64,000 nt of DNA, taken from the NCBI GenBank assembly GCA_019894975.1, contig JAGXNO010000007.1, positions 1 through 64,000 on the forward strand, in the 5' to 3' direction. The notes beneath the pieces were generated by a model, which was not told the DNA's origin, made no database searches, and saw only the letters and a program-made list of their open reading frames with translations. Positions 18,469 to 27,378 of the stretch are shown in pieces (the first letter of the stretch is position 1; every line of letters starts with the position of its first letter). The stretch is from Promethearchaeota archaeon. GTDB taxonomy: Archaea; Asgardarchaeota; Lokiarchaeia; Sigyniarchaeales; SOKP01. The position numbers and the translations under genes were made by a program.

Positions 18469-19303
18469 ATGACAGAAGCTTTTGCTGATGTTAATGGTAT
18501 AAAAATTTGTTATAGTAGTCAAGGTGAAGGATTCCCGACATTCCTTCTTCATGGTTTTGGTTCCAAAAAAGAAGGATTCATGGCTCAAATCCCCGAATTA
18601 TCTAAATATTTTAGGGTTATCAGCATCGACTTACGTGGATCAGGAAAAAGTTCCAGACCTAACTACCATTACACTATGGATATGTTTGTGGATGATGTTA
18701 AAGGATTGATGGATTACTTATCAATAGAGAAAAGTAAATCTAATTGCTCATTCATTTGGAGGAGTAATTGCCCAAAACTTTATAGTAAAATATCCTAATA
18801 GTGTGAATAAACTGATTATCATAAATTCGTTAACAAAGATTCCTGATACGTATGATCCTGAACCCTATATACAGATGCGGATTAAGGGATTAGAACTCAG
18901 AAAAAAAGATCCCGTAAAAGCGTTTTGGGATAGTACTCAGTATGGATTTTATCCAAAATTTCGGCAAAAAATGCTGGATAATCCCAAGGAAAAGTTTTAT
19001 GGATTATGGTCCGCAGAAGACCTTATTGATTATTATAACACAAACCCCCCAACCCCACAAGATATTCGAAACATATCTTATTCTTTTAAAACCCATAAAG
19101 TTTTTAATAATTTGCACGAAATTACACAAGAGACACTACTACTTGCTGCATCTCATGATGTGCTTGTTCCCAAAGAAAGAATGATGGAGATTCACGATTT
19201 ACTACCAAATAGTACTTTAAAGGTAATAGAAAAAGCAGGACATGAGAGTCACAAACAATGCGCGCCAGAAATTAATCAAATCATTATTGAGTTCTTAAAA
19301 TGA
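18469..19303 (+). pseudogene. Alpha/beta hydrolase, copy 2, interrupted by a one-base frameshift
   Basis: Bases 18469-18732 encode the N-terminal half in one frame. From 18734 the alignment with the neighbouring copies continues in the +1 frame (VNLIAHSFGGVIAQNF) to the stop at 19303. Removing one A from the four-A run at 18730-18733 restores a full-length hydrolase of about 277 residues with nucleophile S95 in AHSFGG, acid in ASHDVLVP and histidine in AGHESHKQ. The downstream half has no other stops and all catalytic residues, so the break is recent, a sequencing error, or read through by frameshifting. Without it the product would be a nonfunctional 109-residue stub. Confidence 0.85.
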
Positions 19304-19388
19304 GATTAAAACAAAATTATTAATTACTGAATTATTAGTAAATGTATCTCTAAGTTGAAAATTTTTGCTTATTTTGTGATGATTAAAG

Positions 19389-20228
19389 ATGAAAGAAGAA
19401 TTTGCACTTGTAAATGGTGTTAAAATTTGTTATGAAATTCAAGGAAAGGGAGATCCCATTGTCTTAATCCATGGATTTGGGGTTACTAAAGAGGAATGGA
19501 TAGGTCAATTTGAACCATTATCTCAATATTTCAAAGTAGTAAGATTCGATAATCGGGGATCGGGAAAATCTGATAGACCTAATACACCGTATACTATGGA
19601 ATTATTTGCTGATGATACTAGAGGATTGATGGACTTCTTAGAAATTAAAAAAGCACATATCATAGGCTGGTCAGTCGGTGGCATGATTGCCCAACATTTT
19701 GCGATCAAATATCCTGAAAGAGTAAATAAATTAATTTTAATAAACACTACAGCTGCTTGGCCTGAAGAAAAATCTGGGTTAGAACTATATAAAAATGCAC
19801 AAGTTGCTAGATATGAAGCAAGATTAAATGATCCAGTTAAAACTTTCTTTGATGCTGCAAAAATGGGATTTTCGAGAAATTTTCTGAAATTAATGAAGGA
19901 AGATCCTGAGAAAAAGTTCTACGGATTGTTTTCAGCAGAAGATTTAATTAAGAAGAGCACAATTAACCCTGCAAAACCACAAGATATTGCTAATCAAGCT
20001 CATGCACTCGGCACGCATAATGTCTTAGATAGGCTGCATTTAATAAATTCTGAAACAAAGATTATCTGTGCAGAAAAAGATAGACAAATGCCAAAATCAG
20101 TAAATTTAAAAATTCATGAGGGAATTCCAAATAGCGAATATATTGTAATTGAAGGCGTAGGGCATTCTTCTCCTCAAGAAAAAGCTCCAGAAATTAACAA
20201 GATGATAATTGAATTTTTGAAGAAGTAA
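19389..20228 (+). CDS. Alpha/beta hydrolase, copy 3 of a tandem triplet
   Basis: A 279-residue alpha/beta hydrolase strongly similar along its whole length to copies 1 and 2. It has LIHGFGVTKEEW (oxyanion hole), DNRGSGKSDRPNTPYTMELF, nucleophile elbow GWSVGG with S95, acid in CAEKDRQMP and histidine in VGHSSPQEKAPEI. The nucleophile context differs among the three copies (GHSLGS, AHSFGG, GWSVGG), which suggests divergence in substrate pocket. The gene is separated from copy 2 by 85 bp. Confidence 0.88.
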   Translation: MKEEFALVNGVKICYEIQGKGDPIVLIHGFGVTKEEWIGQFEPLSQYFKVVRFDNRGSGKSDRPNTPYTMELFADDTRGLMDFLEIKKAHIIGWSVGGMIAQHFAIKYPERVNKLILINTTAAWPEEKSGLELYKNAQVARYEARLNDPVKTFFDAAKMGFSRNFLKLMKEDPEKKFYGLFSAEDLIKKSTINPAKPQDIANQAHALGTHNVLDRLHLINSETKIICAEKDRQMPKSVNLKIHEGIPNSEYIVIEGVGHSSPQEKAPEINKMIIEFLKK

Positions 20229-20362
20229 ATAATATTCAAATTTACTTTTTTTTGGGAGTAAAGATATTTTAAATCGTTTGCTGCTTTCAATTTAAAATTA
20301 GAAATTTTAATAATGAATCTAAATTTTCCGATCTAATTAACTAATATTCTATTTTGTAAACA

Positions 20363-21646
20363 ATGAATCAAAATTCACCTAATCAATCACATAAACAAGA
20401 AAAACGTTCAAATACTAAATATCCTATATTAAAACCTCTTTGGATTGGTTTATTAATCGATGTATTAGGTTTTTATATAATTATACCATATATCCCTTCT
20501 CTAATAAAGATATTCAATGCAACTCCGTTTTTAATTGGATTACTACTTGCGACTAATGCAGTATTCTCACTTGTTTCTGCTCCTATATGGGGTAAATTAA
20601 GTGATAAATATGGAAGAAAACCAATACTTCTAATTGCTGAAGCAGGTACATGTTCGGCCTTTTTAATTTTAGGTTTTTCAAATTCACTCTCAATGTTTTT
20701 TATTGCACGAATTGTGGATGGAATATTTGGGGGAAACTTTCCATTGACCAAAGCAATTATTACTGATGCAGTCCCACCGAAAGATAGAGGGGTTCAAATG
20801 ACAAACGTGGGAGTAGTAATGACCATTGCAGGGCTCGTTGCTCCAGGATTAGGGGGATTTTTATCAGTTTTTCTCATCTTTGGGGCTACTTATCCTATGG
20901 CTCTTCCCGGGTTGGTTGCAGCAGGTTTTTCCTTTTTAACAATAATAACAACTCAATTCTTTATTGAAGAAACTTGGCCTAAATCTAAGAGAGAAAAAGC
21001 ACAAAAGGAGATCAAAATAAAGATACACATTTGGGAAAATAAGGGTGCATTATACCTATTAACTCAGTTTGCCTTACATACTTTATCTTTTATTACGTAT
21101 GTATCAACTCTAGCTGTTTTTATTACTCTAATCTTAGGATATAATACATTAGGTGTGAGTTTCTTATTAACAGTGTCAGGAATTTCCAGAGCTATAGTGA
21201 GATTTTCTGTATTTCCCCCTACTATGAGAAAACTAGGTGAAAGAAATATGACCATTTTAGGATTATCCATTTTAATGGTGACATTTCTTTATATAGGGAT
21301 ATTTGCGAGAGTTTATCCTGAACCTTGGATTTTCATTGTATTAATGATATTCGCAAGTTACGGGGTTTCTTGTTCAAGAGGAATATTGATGAGTAGGGTG
21401 ACTCAATCTGTTACTCCAAAGGAAATAGGGAAAATCAATGGATACACTACGACATTAGATAGTCTTGCTCAAATAATTGGTCCAATTGTTGGCACATTAT
21501 TATTAGAAAACTTTAATCCTGCAGTTTTTGGTTCGTTTATGGCAATACTTGCACTTGGGGCATTCTTAATGGATTTCAAAGTCATAGCACCTTTAATACA
21601 GAAAAAACAATTTAAAATAGAAGAACAATTACAAATGAAACTGTAA
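20363..21646 (+). CDS. Major facilitator superfamily transporter
   Basis: A 427-residue, twelve-helix MFS permease. The cytoplasmic loop 2-3 motif GKLSDKYGRKP is intact, and an antiporter-type motif C-like glycine-rich segment (VMTIAGLVAPGLGGFLS) lies in helix 5. The layout resembles the DHA1 drug:H+ antiporter/TetA group. Both ends are charged and cytoplasmic. The substrate is unknown. The gene follows the hydrolase triplet in the same direction, but a 134-bp gap suggests its own promoter. Confidence 0.88.
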   Translation: MNQNSPNQSHKQEKRSNTKYPILKPLWIGLLIDVLGFYIIIPYIPSLIKIFNATPFLIGLLLATNAVFSLVSAPIWGKLSDKYGRKPILLIAEAGTCSAFLILGFSNSLSMFFIARIVDGIFGGNFPLTKAIITDAVPPKDRGVQMTNVGVVMTIAGLVAPGLGGFLSVFLIFGATYPMALPGLVAAGFSFLTIITTQFFIEETWPKSKREKAQKEIKIKIHIWENKGALYLLTQFALHTLSFITYVSTLAVFITLILGYNTLGVSFLLTVSGISRAIVRFSVFPPTMRKLGERNMTILGLSILMVTFLYIGIFARVYPEPWIFIVLMIFASYGVSCSRGILMSRVTQSVTPKEIGKINGYTTTLDSLAQIIGPIVGTLLLENFNPAVFGSFMAILALGAFLMDFKVIAPLIQKKQFKIEEQLQMKL

Positions 21647-21694
21647 AAATACCACAAATATAATTTTATAAATCCTTTTCCTAATTATTATATA

Positions 21695-22498
21695 ATGATT
21701 AAAGAAGAAAATCAAAAGAATTCACCAACTATTGAAGAAGAGAAAACAGTAGAACTTCCAGCGTCTGATTTCTTTAAAATTAACTTTATTTGCTTTCTAG
21801 TTCCTCTTTATGTTTGTTTAGGGCTCTTTTTGATTTTCGAATATTGTTTCATTAATGTATTTTCAATTCAATCTCTTATTCACTTTCTTATTTTACCTGG
21901 TTTTCTATTTTTTTTGTATTATATCTATCTAATTTTGTTAATTGAATTTACAGCCCTATGGACTCGAAGGTGGAATAAAAAATCAGCACCACAACAAGGC
22001 GTGTTTGCCAGGGTTCTTGACGATATTAATAGTCCTGAAGGAAAATTGATTAAATATTACCATAAACGAGGATTTATTATTAAATATCCTATGTGGATAA
22101 CTTCAAAATCCCCTTTTCCTTGGCTTGTTAACCGAGTTTTAAGGAGGATAAGTCATAATAAAATAGGACAAAATGTTATTTATTGTGATGCCTATGTAGG
22201 ATTAGAATTTACTGATATTGGTGATAATGTTTTTATCTATCCCTCTAGTGGTTTATCGAGCCACGCAGTTAACACTATTTTTGGTAAAATAACTATGTTG
22301 GAAATTAAATTGGGAAAAAATACTACGATATATCCAGGAGATATAGTGGGTCCAAATGCTATTACTGAAGATAACAATGTAATTTATCCAAACACGGTAT
22401 TACATAAAAATTGGAGAGGAAAACCTGAAAAAAACTATTATCAAGGAAGTCCTGGGCGTCCTATTGAAAAAAGAAATCTAAAGGATGAAGATATTTAA
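21695..22498 (+). CDS. Membrane-anchored left-handed beta-helix (hexapeptide-repeat) protein
   Basis: A 267-residue protein with two N-terminal hydrophobic helices (about 27-50 and 56-90), then an imperfect hexapeptide-repeat domain from about residue 150 (IGQNVIYCDAYVGL, IGDNVFIYPSSGLSSH, LGKNTTIYPGDIVGPNA). The C-terminal YYQGSPGRPI resembles the closing segment of acyltransferases and of the carrier-linked acetyltransferase-like domain of Pls/peptide-synthetase proteins. It could be an acyl- or acetyltransferase acting on a membrane-associated substrate. Its stop codon overlaps that of the convergent gene (TTAA at 22495-22498). Confidence 0.75.
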   Translation: MIKEENQKNSPTIEEEKTVELPASDFFKINFICFLVPLYVCLGLFLIFEYCFINVFSIQSLIHFLILPGFLFFLYYIYLILLIEFTALWTRRWNKKSAPQQGVFARVLDDINSPEGKLIKYYHKRGFIIKYPMWITSKSPFPWLVNRVLRRISHNKIGQNVIYCDAYVGLEFTDIGDNVFIYPSSGLSSHAVNTIFGKITMLEIKLGKNTTIYPGDIVGPNAITEDNNVIYPNTVLHKNWRGKPEKNYYQGSPGRPIEKRNLKDEDI

Positions 22499-23982
22499 TT
22501 TTTAGGAAATTTATCTTGTTTTTGCAGGAATTTTCTATAGCTATTTACTTTATCTAACACCATTCCAGCTATATCTAAACTTTCAAATACGGGAACAGCT
22601 TTGTTTAATAGTTTCATTTTAAATTTATATCTGCTTTTATATTCCTCAAATCCCTCATTTATTTTAAGCATGACACAATACATTGGTTTTGTACTGACAT
22701 TTTTCGCTTTAGAAACATATCTAATAAATTCTCGATTTAAATCAGTTCCTGTGAAACCAATTTCTTTCAGTATATCTTGAAATCCCCCAAATCGTTCAGG
22801 ATCTTTAATGAATAAAATCGAAGAAATATTGGGATCTTTATCTAAAGCTAAAATTGTTCTATAATAAATATGTGGTTGAATTCCACTTCCACCAAGATCA
22901 ATCGGATTTGTAAGGTTCGTATTAACATCCGGAATAAATCTTTGCATTTTGTGTATTGTTTTTTCCGTTAAACTAGGTATGTTTAAATTAAATTTTTCAA
23001 GGATGTCTATAGCTTCTATTGTTGACCCTCCTCCGATACCAATAACCCCCACATTACGCGTTTCGGGTAAATGAGTCAAATTAAAAGCAGAGGCTAGTGC
23101 TGCGAGTTCATTTGAATTATTAACAAGGCAACTTCCTGTTTGTTTTCCTACGGCATCCCAAATTTTATTATTTCCCGCAAGCCCCCCTGTATGAGATAAT
23201 ATTGCTTTTTTTGTAGCTTCACCATATCCGGCCCTCCAAAGAATCACTGGTTTTCTATTGAGGTTACAGTCTTTTACTGCTTTCATAAACTCTCTTCCTT
23301 GGTCTATGGATCTTAAGTTTTCAAGATATAGACCGATTATTTTTGTATAACCATCTTGATTAAAGTACTTTAAAAATTCTACTGGGGATAAATCTAAGGA
23401 ATTCCCAATTGATATAAATTTGGAGGCATAAAGGCCATAAGAAACACACAATTGACTCATATTTTGTGCGATTCCCCCTGATTGAAACACACCTCCAAAA
23501 TTGCCTGCTTTTCTGGATTGATCAAAAGCAAAGTGTAGCCCTCCCCTTGGGTTATATACCCCTAAACAGTTGGGACCGATAATTCTCACATTATATCGCT
23601 TTGCCGTACTTAATATTTCTTTTTCAAGGCTTTCTCTTCCAACTTCACGAAATCCTGATGCAAAGATAGTTACAAATGGTACTCCTTTTTTCCCGATCTC
23701 TTCCATTACCTTGGGACATAAACGCGCCGGAATGGCTAGAATCACATAATCGATAGAGTCTTTTATATCCGAGATTGTACTATAAATTTTGTAGCCGTAT
23801 ATCTCTTGACCTTCAAATTTGGGGTTAAACAGATATATCGGTCCTTTAAATTTTCCCTTCATGCATCTAAGGAAGAATGTACCCCCCCTTAAGTCAGGAG
23901 ATACTCCAATGACCCCGATGGCTTTTGGAAAAAATAATTTATCAAAGTCATTATTTGTTATATCTATTGTTGTTGATGTCAT
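22495..23982 (-). CDS. ADP-forming acyl-CoA synthetase alpha-subunit-like protein (orphan)
   Basis: 495 residues, the same domain order as the protein at 6361: CoA-binding Rossmann domain (IGVIGVSPDLRGGTF), ligase-CoA domain with IIGPNCLGVYNP, and the phosphohistidine loop LSHTGGLAG. A flavodoxin-like third domain follows (VGVIGIGGGSTIEAIDIL). No ATP-grasp beta half is fused or nearby. The alpha subunit needs a beta partner to make ATP from acyl-CoA, so it either shares one encoded elsewhere or has another acyl-CoA function. It is clearly divergent from the iorBA-linked paralog. Confidence 0.85.
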   Translation of the reverse strand: MTSTTIDITNNDFDKLFFPKAIGVIGVSPDLRGGTFFLRCMKGKFKGPIYLFNPKFEGQEIYGYKIYSTISDIKDSIDYVILAIPARLCPKVMEEIGKKGVPFVTIFASGFREVGRESLEKEILSTAKRYNVRIIGPNCLGVYNPRGGLHFAFDQSRKAGNFGGVFQSGGIAQNMSQLCVSYGLYASKFISIGNSLDLSPVEFLKYFNQDGYTKIIGLYLENLRSIDQGREFMKAVKDCNLNRKPVILWRAGYGEATKKAILSHTGGLAGNNKIWDAVGKQTGSCLVNNSNELAALASAFNLTHLPETRNVGVIGIGGGSTIEAIDILEKFNLNIPSLTEKTIHKMQRFIPDVNTNLTNPIDLGGSGIQPHIYYRTILALDKDPNISSILFIKDPERFGGFQDILKEIGFTGTDLNREFIRYVSKAKNVSTKPMYCVMLKINEGFEEYKSRYKFKMKLLNKAVPVFESLDIAGMVLDKVNSYRKFLQKQDKFPKN

Positions 23983-24083
23983 ATTATCTTAGAACAATTA
24001 TTTTAATTTAGAAAAAATTATGCTGATTAGTTAAGAATACCTAAAATATTTTGAGGTATTAAACTGAAAGATAAATTAAACTC

Positions 24084-24824
24084 TTATTTTGGATCATATT
24101 GATTTAGAACTTCTCTTGCTTTGGATATACTATCCACAATTAACCCATCAACACCTAAATCAATCATTTTTCTCATAGTTTTTTTTGTATTAATTGTATA
24201 TGTAAATACTTGTAATCCATGTTTATGAGCAAATTTTACAAATTCTACATCAACATTCTTAAACCGAGAAATAATATAAGGAAATTTCGAATCAATTACG
24301 GTTTGAATCAATTCTTTCCTTTTATCCCACTCAGGAATATATTCCTCTGTTATTGGTACAATCCATCCTAATTTTACTTTGGGATCACACTCTCTAAGGG
24401 ATAATAATACTTCGACATGGAAGGATTGAATTATTGTGGAATCTACTACACTTTCTTCTCTTAGTAGGTCGAGTACTTTACCAGAAGTTCCTCTTGTTTT
24501 TATTTCACAAAGGAGATTTACTCTTCCTTTAGCAAGTTCAATGACTTCCTTAAGTTCTGGTATTCTTTCACCCTCTTCAAGTTTTATTTTTTTCAATTCT
24601 TTTAAAGTCATTTGGCTTATGTTGCGTTTTATACCCATTCTTCTAAGGATATCATCACCATGAATCACTATGAGTTCTCCATCTTGTGTTTCATGGACAT
24701 CAAATTCTATGAAATCTGGATCCAAATCAATCGCCCTCTTAAATCCTTTTAGTGTGTGCTCAGGGGCTTCATCTAATGCCCCTCTGTGTCCAATTATTAA
24801 GGGTCTATTCCTTTTTTCACTCAT
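24084..24824 (-). CDS. Glycerophosphodiester phosphodiesterase, paralog A
   Basis: A 246-residue GDPD-family TIM barrel. The signature HRGALDEAPEHTLKGFKRA at the N-terminus supplies the conserved His-Arg, followed by IEFDVHETQDGELIVIHGD with the E, D and H metal/catalytic residues, then CEIKTRG. The family cleaves glycerophosphodiesters to glycerol-3-phosphate (or glycerol-1-phosphate in archaeal lipid turnover) and an alcohol. There is no signal peptide, so it acts in the cytosol. It lies 39 bp downstream of a paralog in the same direction. Confidence 0.9.
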   Translation of the reverse strand: MSEKRNRPLIIGHRGALDEAPEHTLKGFKRAIDLDPDFIEFDVHETQDGELIVIHGDDILRRMGIKRNISQMTLKELKKIKLEEGERIPELKEVIELAKGRVNLLCEIKTRGTSGKVLDLLREESVVDSTIIQSFHVEVLLSLRECDPKVKLGWIVPITEEYIPEWDKRKELIQTVIDSKFPYIISRFKNVDVEFVKFAHKHGLQVFTYTINTKKTMRKMIDLGVDGLIVDSISKAREVLNQYDPK

Positions 24825-24863
24825 ATTACCATATTAAAACAATATATCATTAGGGGAACAATT

Positions 24864-25577
24864 TTAATATAAATTATTCAAAATTTTTCTAACTCTGGAA
24901 ATATCATTAGTGATAATTCCATCGACACTTATCTCTACTAACTTCTTAATGCTATTATCAGTATTAACTGTCCATGGAAATATTCTAATATTATTTTTGT
25001 GAGCTTTTATTATGAACTGTCGATTTACGAGTTTATAGAATGGATTAATTGCATAAAACCTATTATTAATTGCTTCATTATGCAATTTTTTTCGGGATAA
25101 CCAACTTTTTATCCAACCTGTTCGTGTAGGTTCTAATGAAGCTAATTTAATTCGTGGTTCTAATTTCTGGATCTTTAATAACACATCATGTTTAAAAGAG
25201 CTGATTATTGTTGTATCAATAATATCTGCTTCCTTTATGGTTTTTATAATTTTTTCAGCAATATTTCTAGCTTTTATCTCACAATTTAACCTAATTTTAC
25301 CTTTTGTGAGATTTATTAATTCATGCAAGGTGGGTATAGTTTCACCTTCCCCACAATCAAGTTGCTTCAATTCTTCAAGGTCCATATTCTTAATCAAGCC
25401 GAAATGTCCGGTAGTTCGAAAGGTATTACCATCATGCATTATTACGATTTCATCGTCCTTAGTTTTATGTACATCAAATTCTATGTAGTCCGCTTTTAAA
25501 TCTATTGCCTTTTGAAATGCCTTTAAGGTATTTTCAGGAGCAATACTGCTTGCACCTCTGTGAGCTATTATTAACAT
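24864..25577 (-). CDS. Glycerophosphodiester phosphodiesterase, paralog B
   Basis: A 237-residue GDPD-family protein starting AHRGASSIAPENTLKAF. The EFDVHKTKDDEIVIMHDG segment carries the metal ligands, CEIKARN the following conserved Glu/Lys, and WTVNTDNSIKKL the barrel end. Because both genes are on the minus strand, this is the upstream gene and the probable start of the two-gene unit. The two copies are clearly duplicated but well diverged, so they may differ in head-group preference. Confidence 0.9.
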   Translation of the reverse strand: MLIIAHRGASSIAPENTLKAFQKAIDLKADYIEFDVHKTKDDEIVIMHDGNTFRTTGHFGLIKNMDLEELKQLDCGEGETIPTLHELINLTKGKIRLNCEIKARNIAEKIIKTIKEADIIDTTIISSFKHDVLLKIQKLEPRIKLASLEPTRTGWIKSWLSRKKLHNEAINNRFYAINPFYKLVNRQFIIKAHKNNIRIFPWTVNTDNSIKKLVEISVDGIITNDISRVRKILNNLY

Positions 25578-26042
25578 TCTTTCTGGATTATAAGTACTTA
25601 TTTCTCAATCCCCTTTATCCTAACTTTTCTATTAAATCAAAATATTAGATCGCTTTTTTATCTAATTCTTTGACAAAACCGTTTTATTAATTCTTCATCT
25701 AGTTAACTAGGCAAGATTTTGAGATTTTTTTACTATCTTCAGAATCATTCTTTCATTAATCTCTTAGTTATTTAATAGGGTTTCAAGGTTTTGAGAAACC
25801 ACTAACTTAATAACAAATTAATAACTTAAACTGAAGATTTATTAGTATAAAATGTTAAGACTAATATGAAATTAGTTTGAAATATCAATACATATTTTCA
25901 ATGAAAAGATAAATTTATAAGTAGTATTTATTTTTAATATGAAGTGAAACAGTTAAAATTGAATAGAAATAGCGTAGTAAACCGAAAAATTTAAAAGATG
26001 AAAAGCTGAATACAAAACCTTGAAGGTGTAAATAAAAAAATT
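25578..26042. other. 465-bp intergenic region
   Basis: A divergent region between the minus-strand phosphodiesterase pair and the plus-strand zinc-ribbon gene, so it should hold promoters in both directions. A perfect 12-bp palindrome CTAGTTAACTAG lies at 25699-25710 and a GAAGGTG ribosome-binding-site-like motif at 26022-26028 before the ATG at 26043. No RNA gene or further reading frame was recognised. Confidence 0.5.
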
Positions 26043-26294
26043 ATGCGCTTTTGCGACAATTGCGGAAATATGCTTATCCCCAAAGAAGGTAAATTATATT
26101 GTAAAGCCTGTGAAGAGGAATTTGACTTAGGACCAAACAAAGCAGAGTACAAAATTCAAAAGACGATTCACCACGATGAAAAAGAATCTGCCCCGATCAT
26201 AGTCAAGGATGGTTTGAAAGGGGAAAAGATATCTAATGAAGATCGAAAAGCCTATGAAGACCTCTTCTCTGGAGCCGATGGCGATGCTTACTGA
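26043..26294 (+). CDS. RPB9/TFS-like protein containing only the N-terminal zinc ribbon
   Basis: An 83-residue protein opening with MRFCDNCGNMLIPKEGKLYC, then KACEEEF; CxxC...CxxC is the N-terminal ribbon of archaeal TFS (RpoM) and RPB9. The remaining 50 residues are polar and acidic. TFS is usually about 105-115 residues and has a second C-terminal ribbon with the catalytic Asp-Glu that stimulates RNA cleavage by RNA polymerase. That ribbon is absent, and the DNA after the stop has no cysteine-rich continuation. The protein may be an RPB9-like polymerase subunit or a diverged ribbon of different function. Confidence 0.7.
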   Translation: MRFCDNCGNMLIPKEGKLYCKACEEEFDLGPNKAEYKIQKTIHHDEKESAPIIVKDGLKGEKISNEDRKAYEDLFSGADGDAY

Positions 26295-26471
26295 ATCAGG
26301 TTCTTCTTAAAGATCTAGGATTAGATCACTTATTCTTCCATGATATGAAAAATTTTCGTATCCTTTTTAGATGTTTTAATATTTCCATACTTATAGTTTT
26401 TTAATTAGATACAATCTATTTAGTGATATTTTAATTGAATTAAAGACTAAATCATAATTTAATTGGTCAAA

Positions 26472-26867
26472 ATGGCAGAAGAAAAAAAGAAAAGGTTACG
26501 CGGTTTTGCAGGAATTGTTTCAAAACAAGTCGAACCTTTAAATGATAATGAAAAATTTAAGCAAAAATACAAGGATACTCAAGTAAAGGTCCTTTTAAAT
26601 GCAAAAGATGGAAAATATGCAGCATTACTAGTTATTGATAAGGGTACTATACACGTGGAAGATTTTAAAAACAAACCTAAAGAAAACCTTAAGAAAAAGG
26701 TTTTAGGGTGGGATGGGTTATTACAAACAAAAACCAAAACCTTCGTAGGACTACTTGAAAGTGATGATATATCTTTAGGAAAAGTTATAGGAAAAATTGT
26801 AACAGGTAGGATAAAAATAAGAGGTATTAAACACGTACTTGTTTTACTTCCACTGTTTAGTTTATAA
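26472..26867 (+). CDS. Probable SCP2 (sterol carrier)-like lipid-binding domain protein
   Basis: About 131 residues from the ATG at 26472 (an in-frame TTG lies three codons upstream). The pattern fits the SCP2 domain: a beta strand with LLVIDKGTIHVEDF, a middle GLLQTKTKTFVGLLES strand-turn, and the ending KVIGKIVTGRIKIRGIKHVLVLLPL, which resembles the GKLKIKGD helix-strand signature near the SCP2 C-terminus. The basic N-terminus (EEKKKRLRG) is unusual. SCP2 domains bind fatty acyl chains or sterols. The assignment is by pattern only. Confidence 0.6.
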   Translation: MAEEKKKRLRGFAGIVSKQVEPLNDNEKFKQKYKDTQVKVLLNAKDGKYAALLVIDKGTIHVEDFKNKPKENLKKKVLGWDGLLQTKTKTFVGLLESDDISLGKVIGKIVTGRIKIRGIKHVLVLLPLFSL

Positions 26868-26883
26868 TTACAAAGCATATAAA

Positions 26884-27315
26884 TTACTTAATTTGAAGGA
26901 AAATTTCAACAAGAGACATCATTTTTTCCTTTAATTTATCTTTATTTTTTTCATCCTTTAACGATTTAATGATTACATCCTTATCATTATTAGATATTGA
27001 GGGGAAATTTTCAAGAAATTCTCTTAAATAAATGATTTTTTTTGTAGGCTTATCCTGAATTTTTAAAATGAAATTTTCAACAAGATCTTGCAGTTTATTT
27101 ACTTGTTCTTTTGCGCCAATATGTAAATGTTCTCCTTTGGATTTTTCTATTTCCTGTAAAATGCTATTCTTTTCTATTATCTTGTTCATAATCTCTTTTA
27201 GAGTTTCCTCTCTTGTTAATATTGATAACGAAGAGAGATAGTTTTCAATTTCTGAATTTTTTTTCTCAATCTCACCAATCATATTTAGAATATCATCCTT
27301 ATTTCCTTTTTCCAT
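26884..27315 (-). CDS. Helical coiled-coil protein of unknown function
   Basis: A 143-residue protein composed almost wholly of charged amphipathic helices, with heptad-like spacing over residues 8-55 (IGEIEKKNSEIENYL) and again towards the C-terminus. No cysteine motifs, signal or membrane segments are seen, and no family is recognised. It sits convergent to the SCP2-like gene and divergent from the RNase III gene, with only 63 bp in which both divergent promoters must lie. Confidence 0.6.
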   Translation of the reverse strand: MEKGNKDDILNMIGEIEKKNSEIENYLSSLSILTREETLKEIMNKIIEKNSILQEIEKSKGEHLHIGAKEQVNKLQDLVENFILKIQDKPTKKIIYLREFLENFPSISNNDKDVIIKSLKDEKNKDKLKEKMMSLVEIFLQIK

Positions 27316-27378
27316 ATATTAATTATGTTTTCTCTAAATTTTTAAATTTAACTGAAAATATTTGTTAAATAGATAGAA

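Noticed and set aside
22495-22498. Overlap of stop codons of convergent genes as a special regulatory device
   Set aside because: A shared TTAA at converging stops is common in compact genomes.
25699-25710. Palindrome CTAGTTAACTAG as a regulator site
   Set aside because: Only 12 bp and single copy; insufficient evidence beyond chance.
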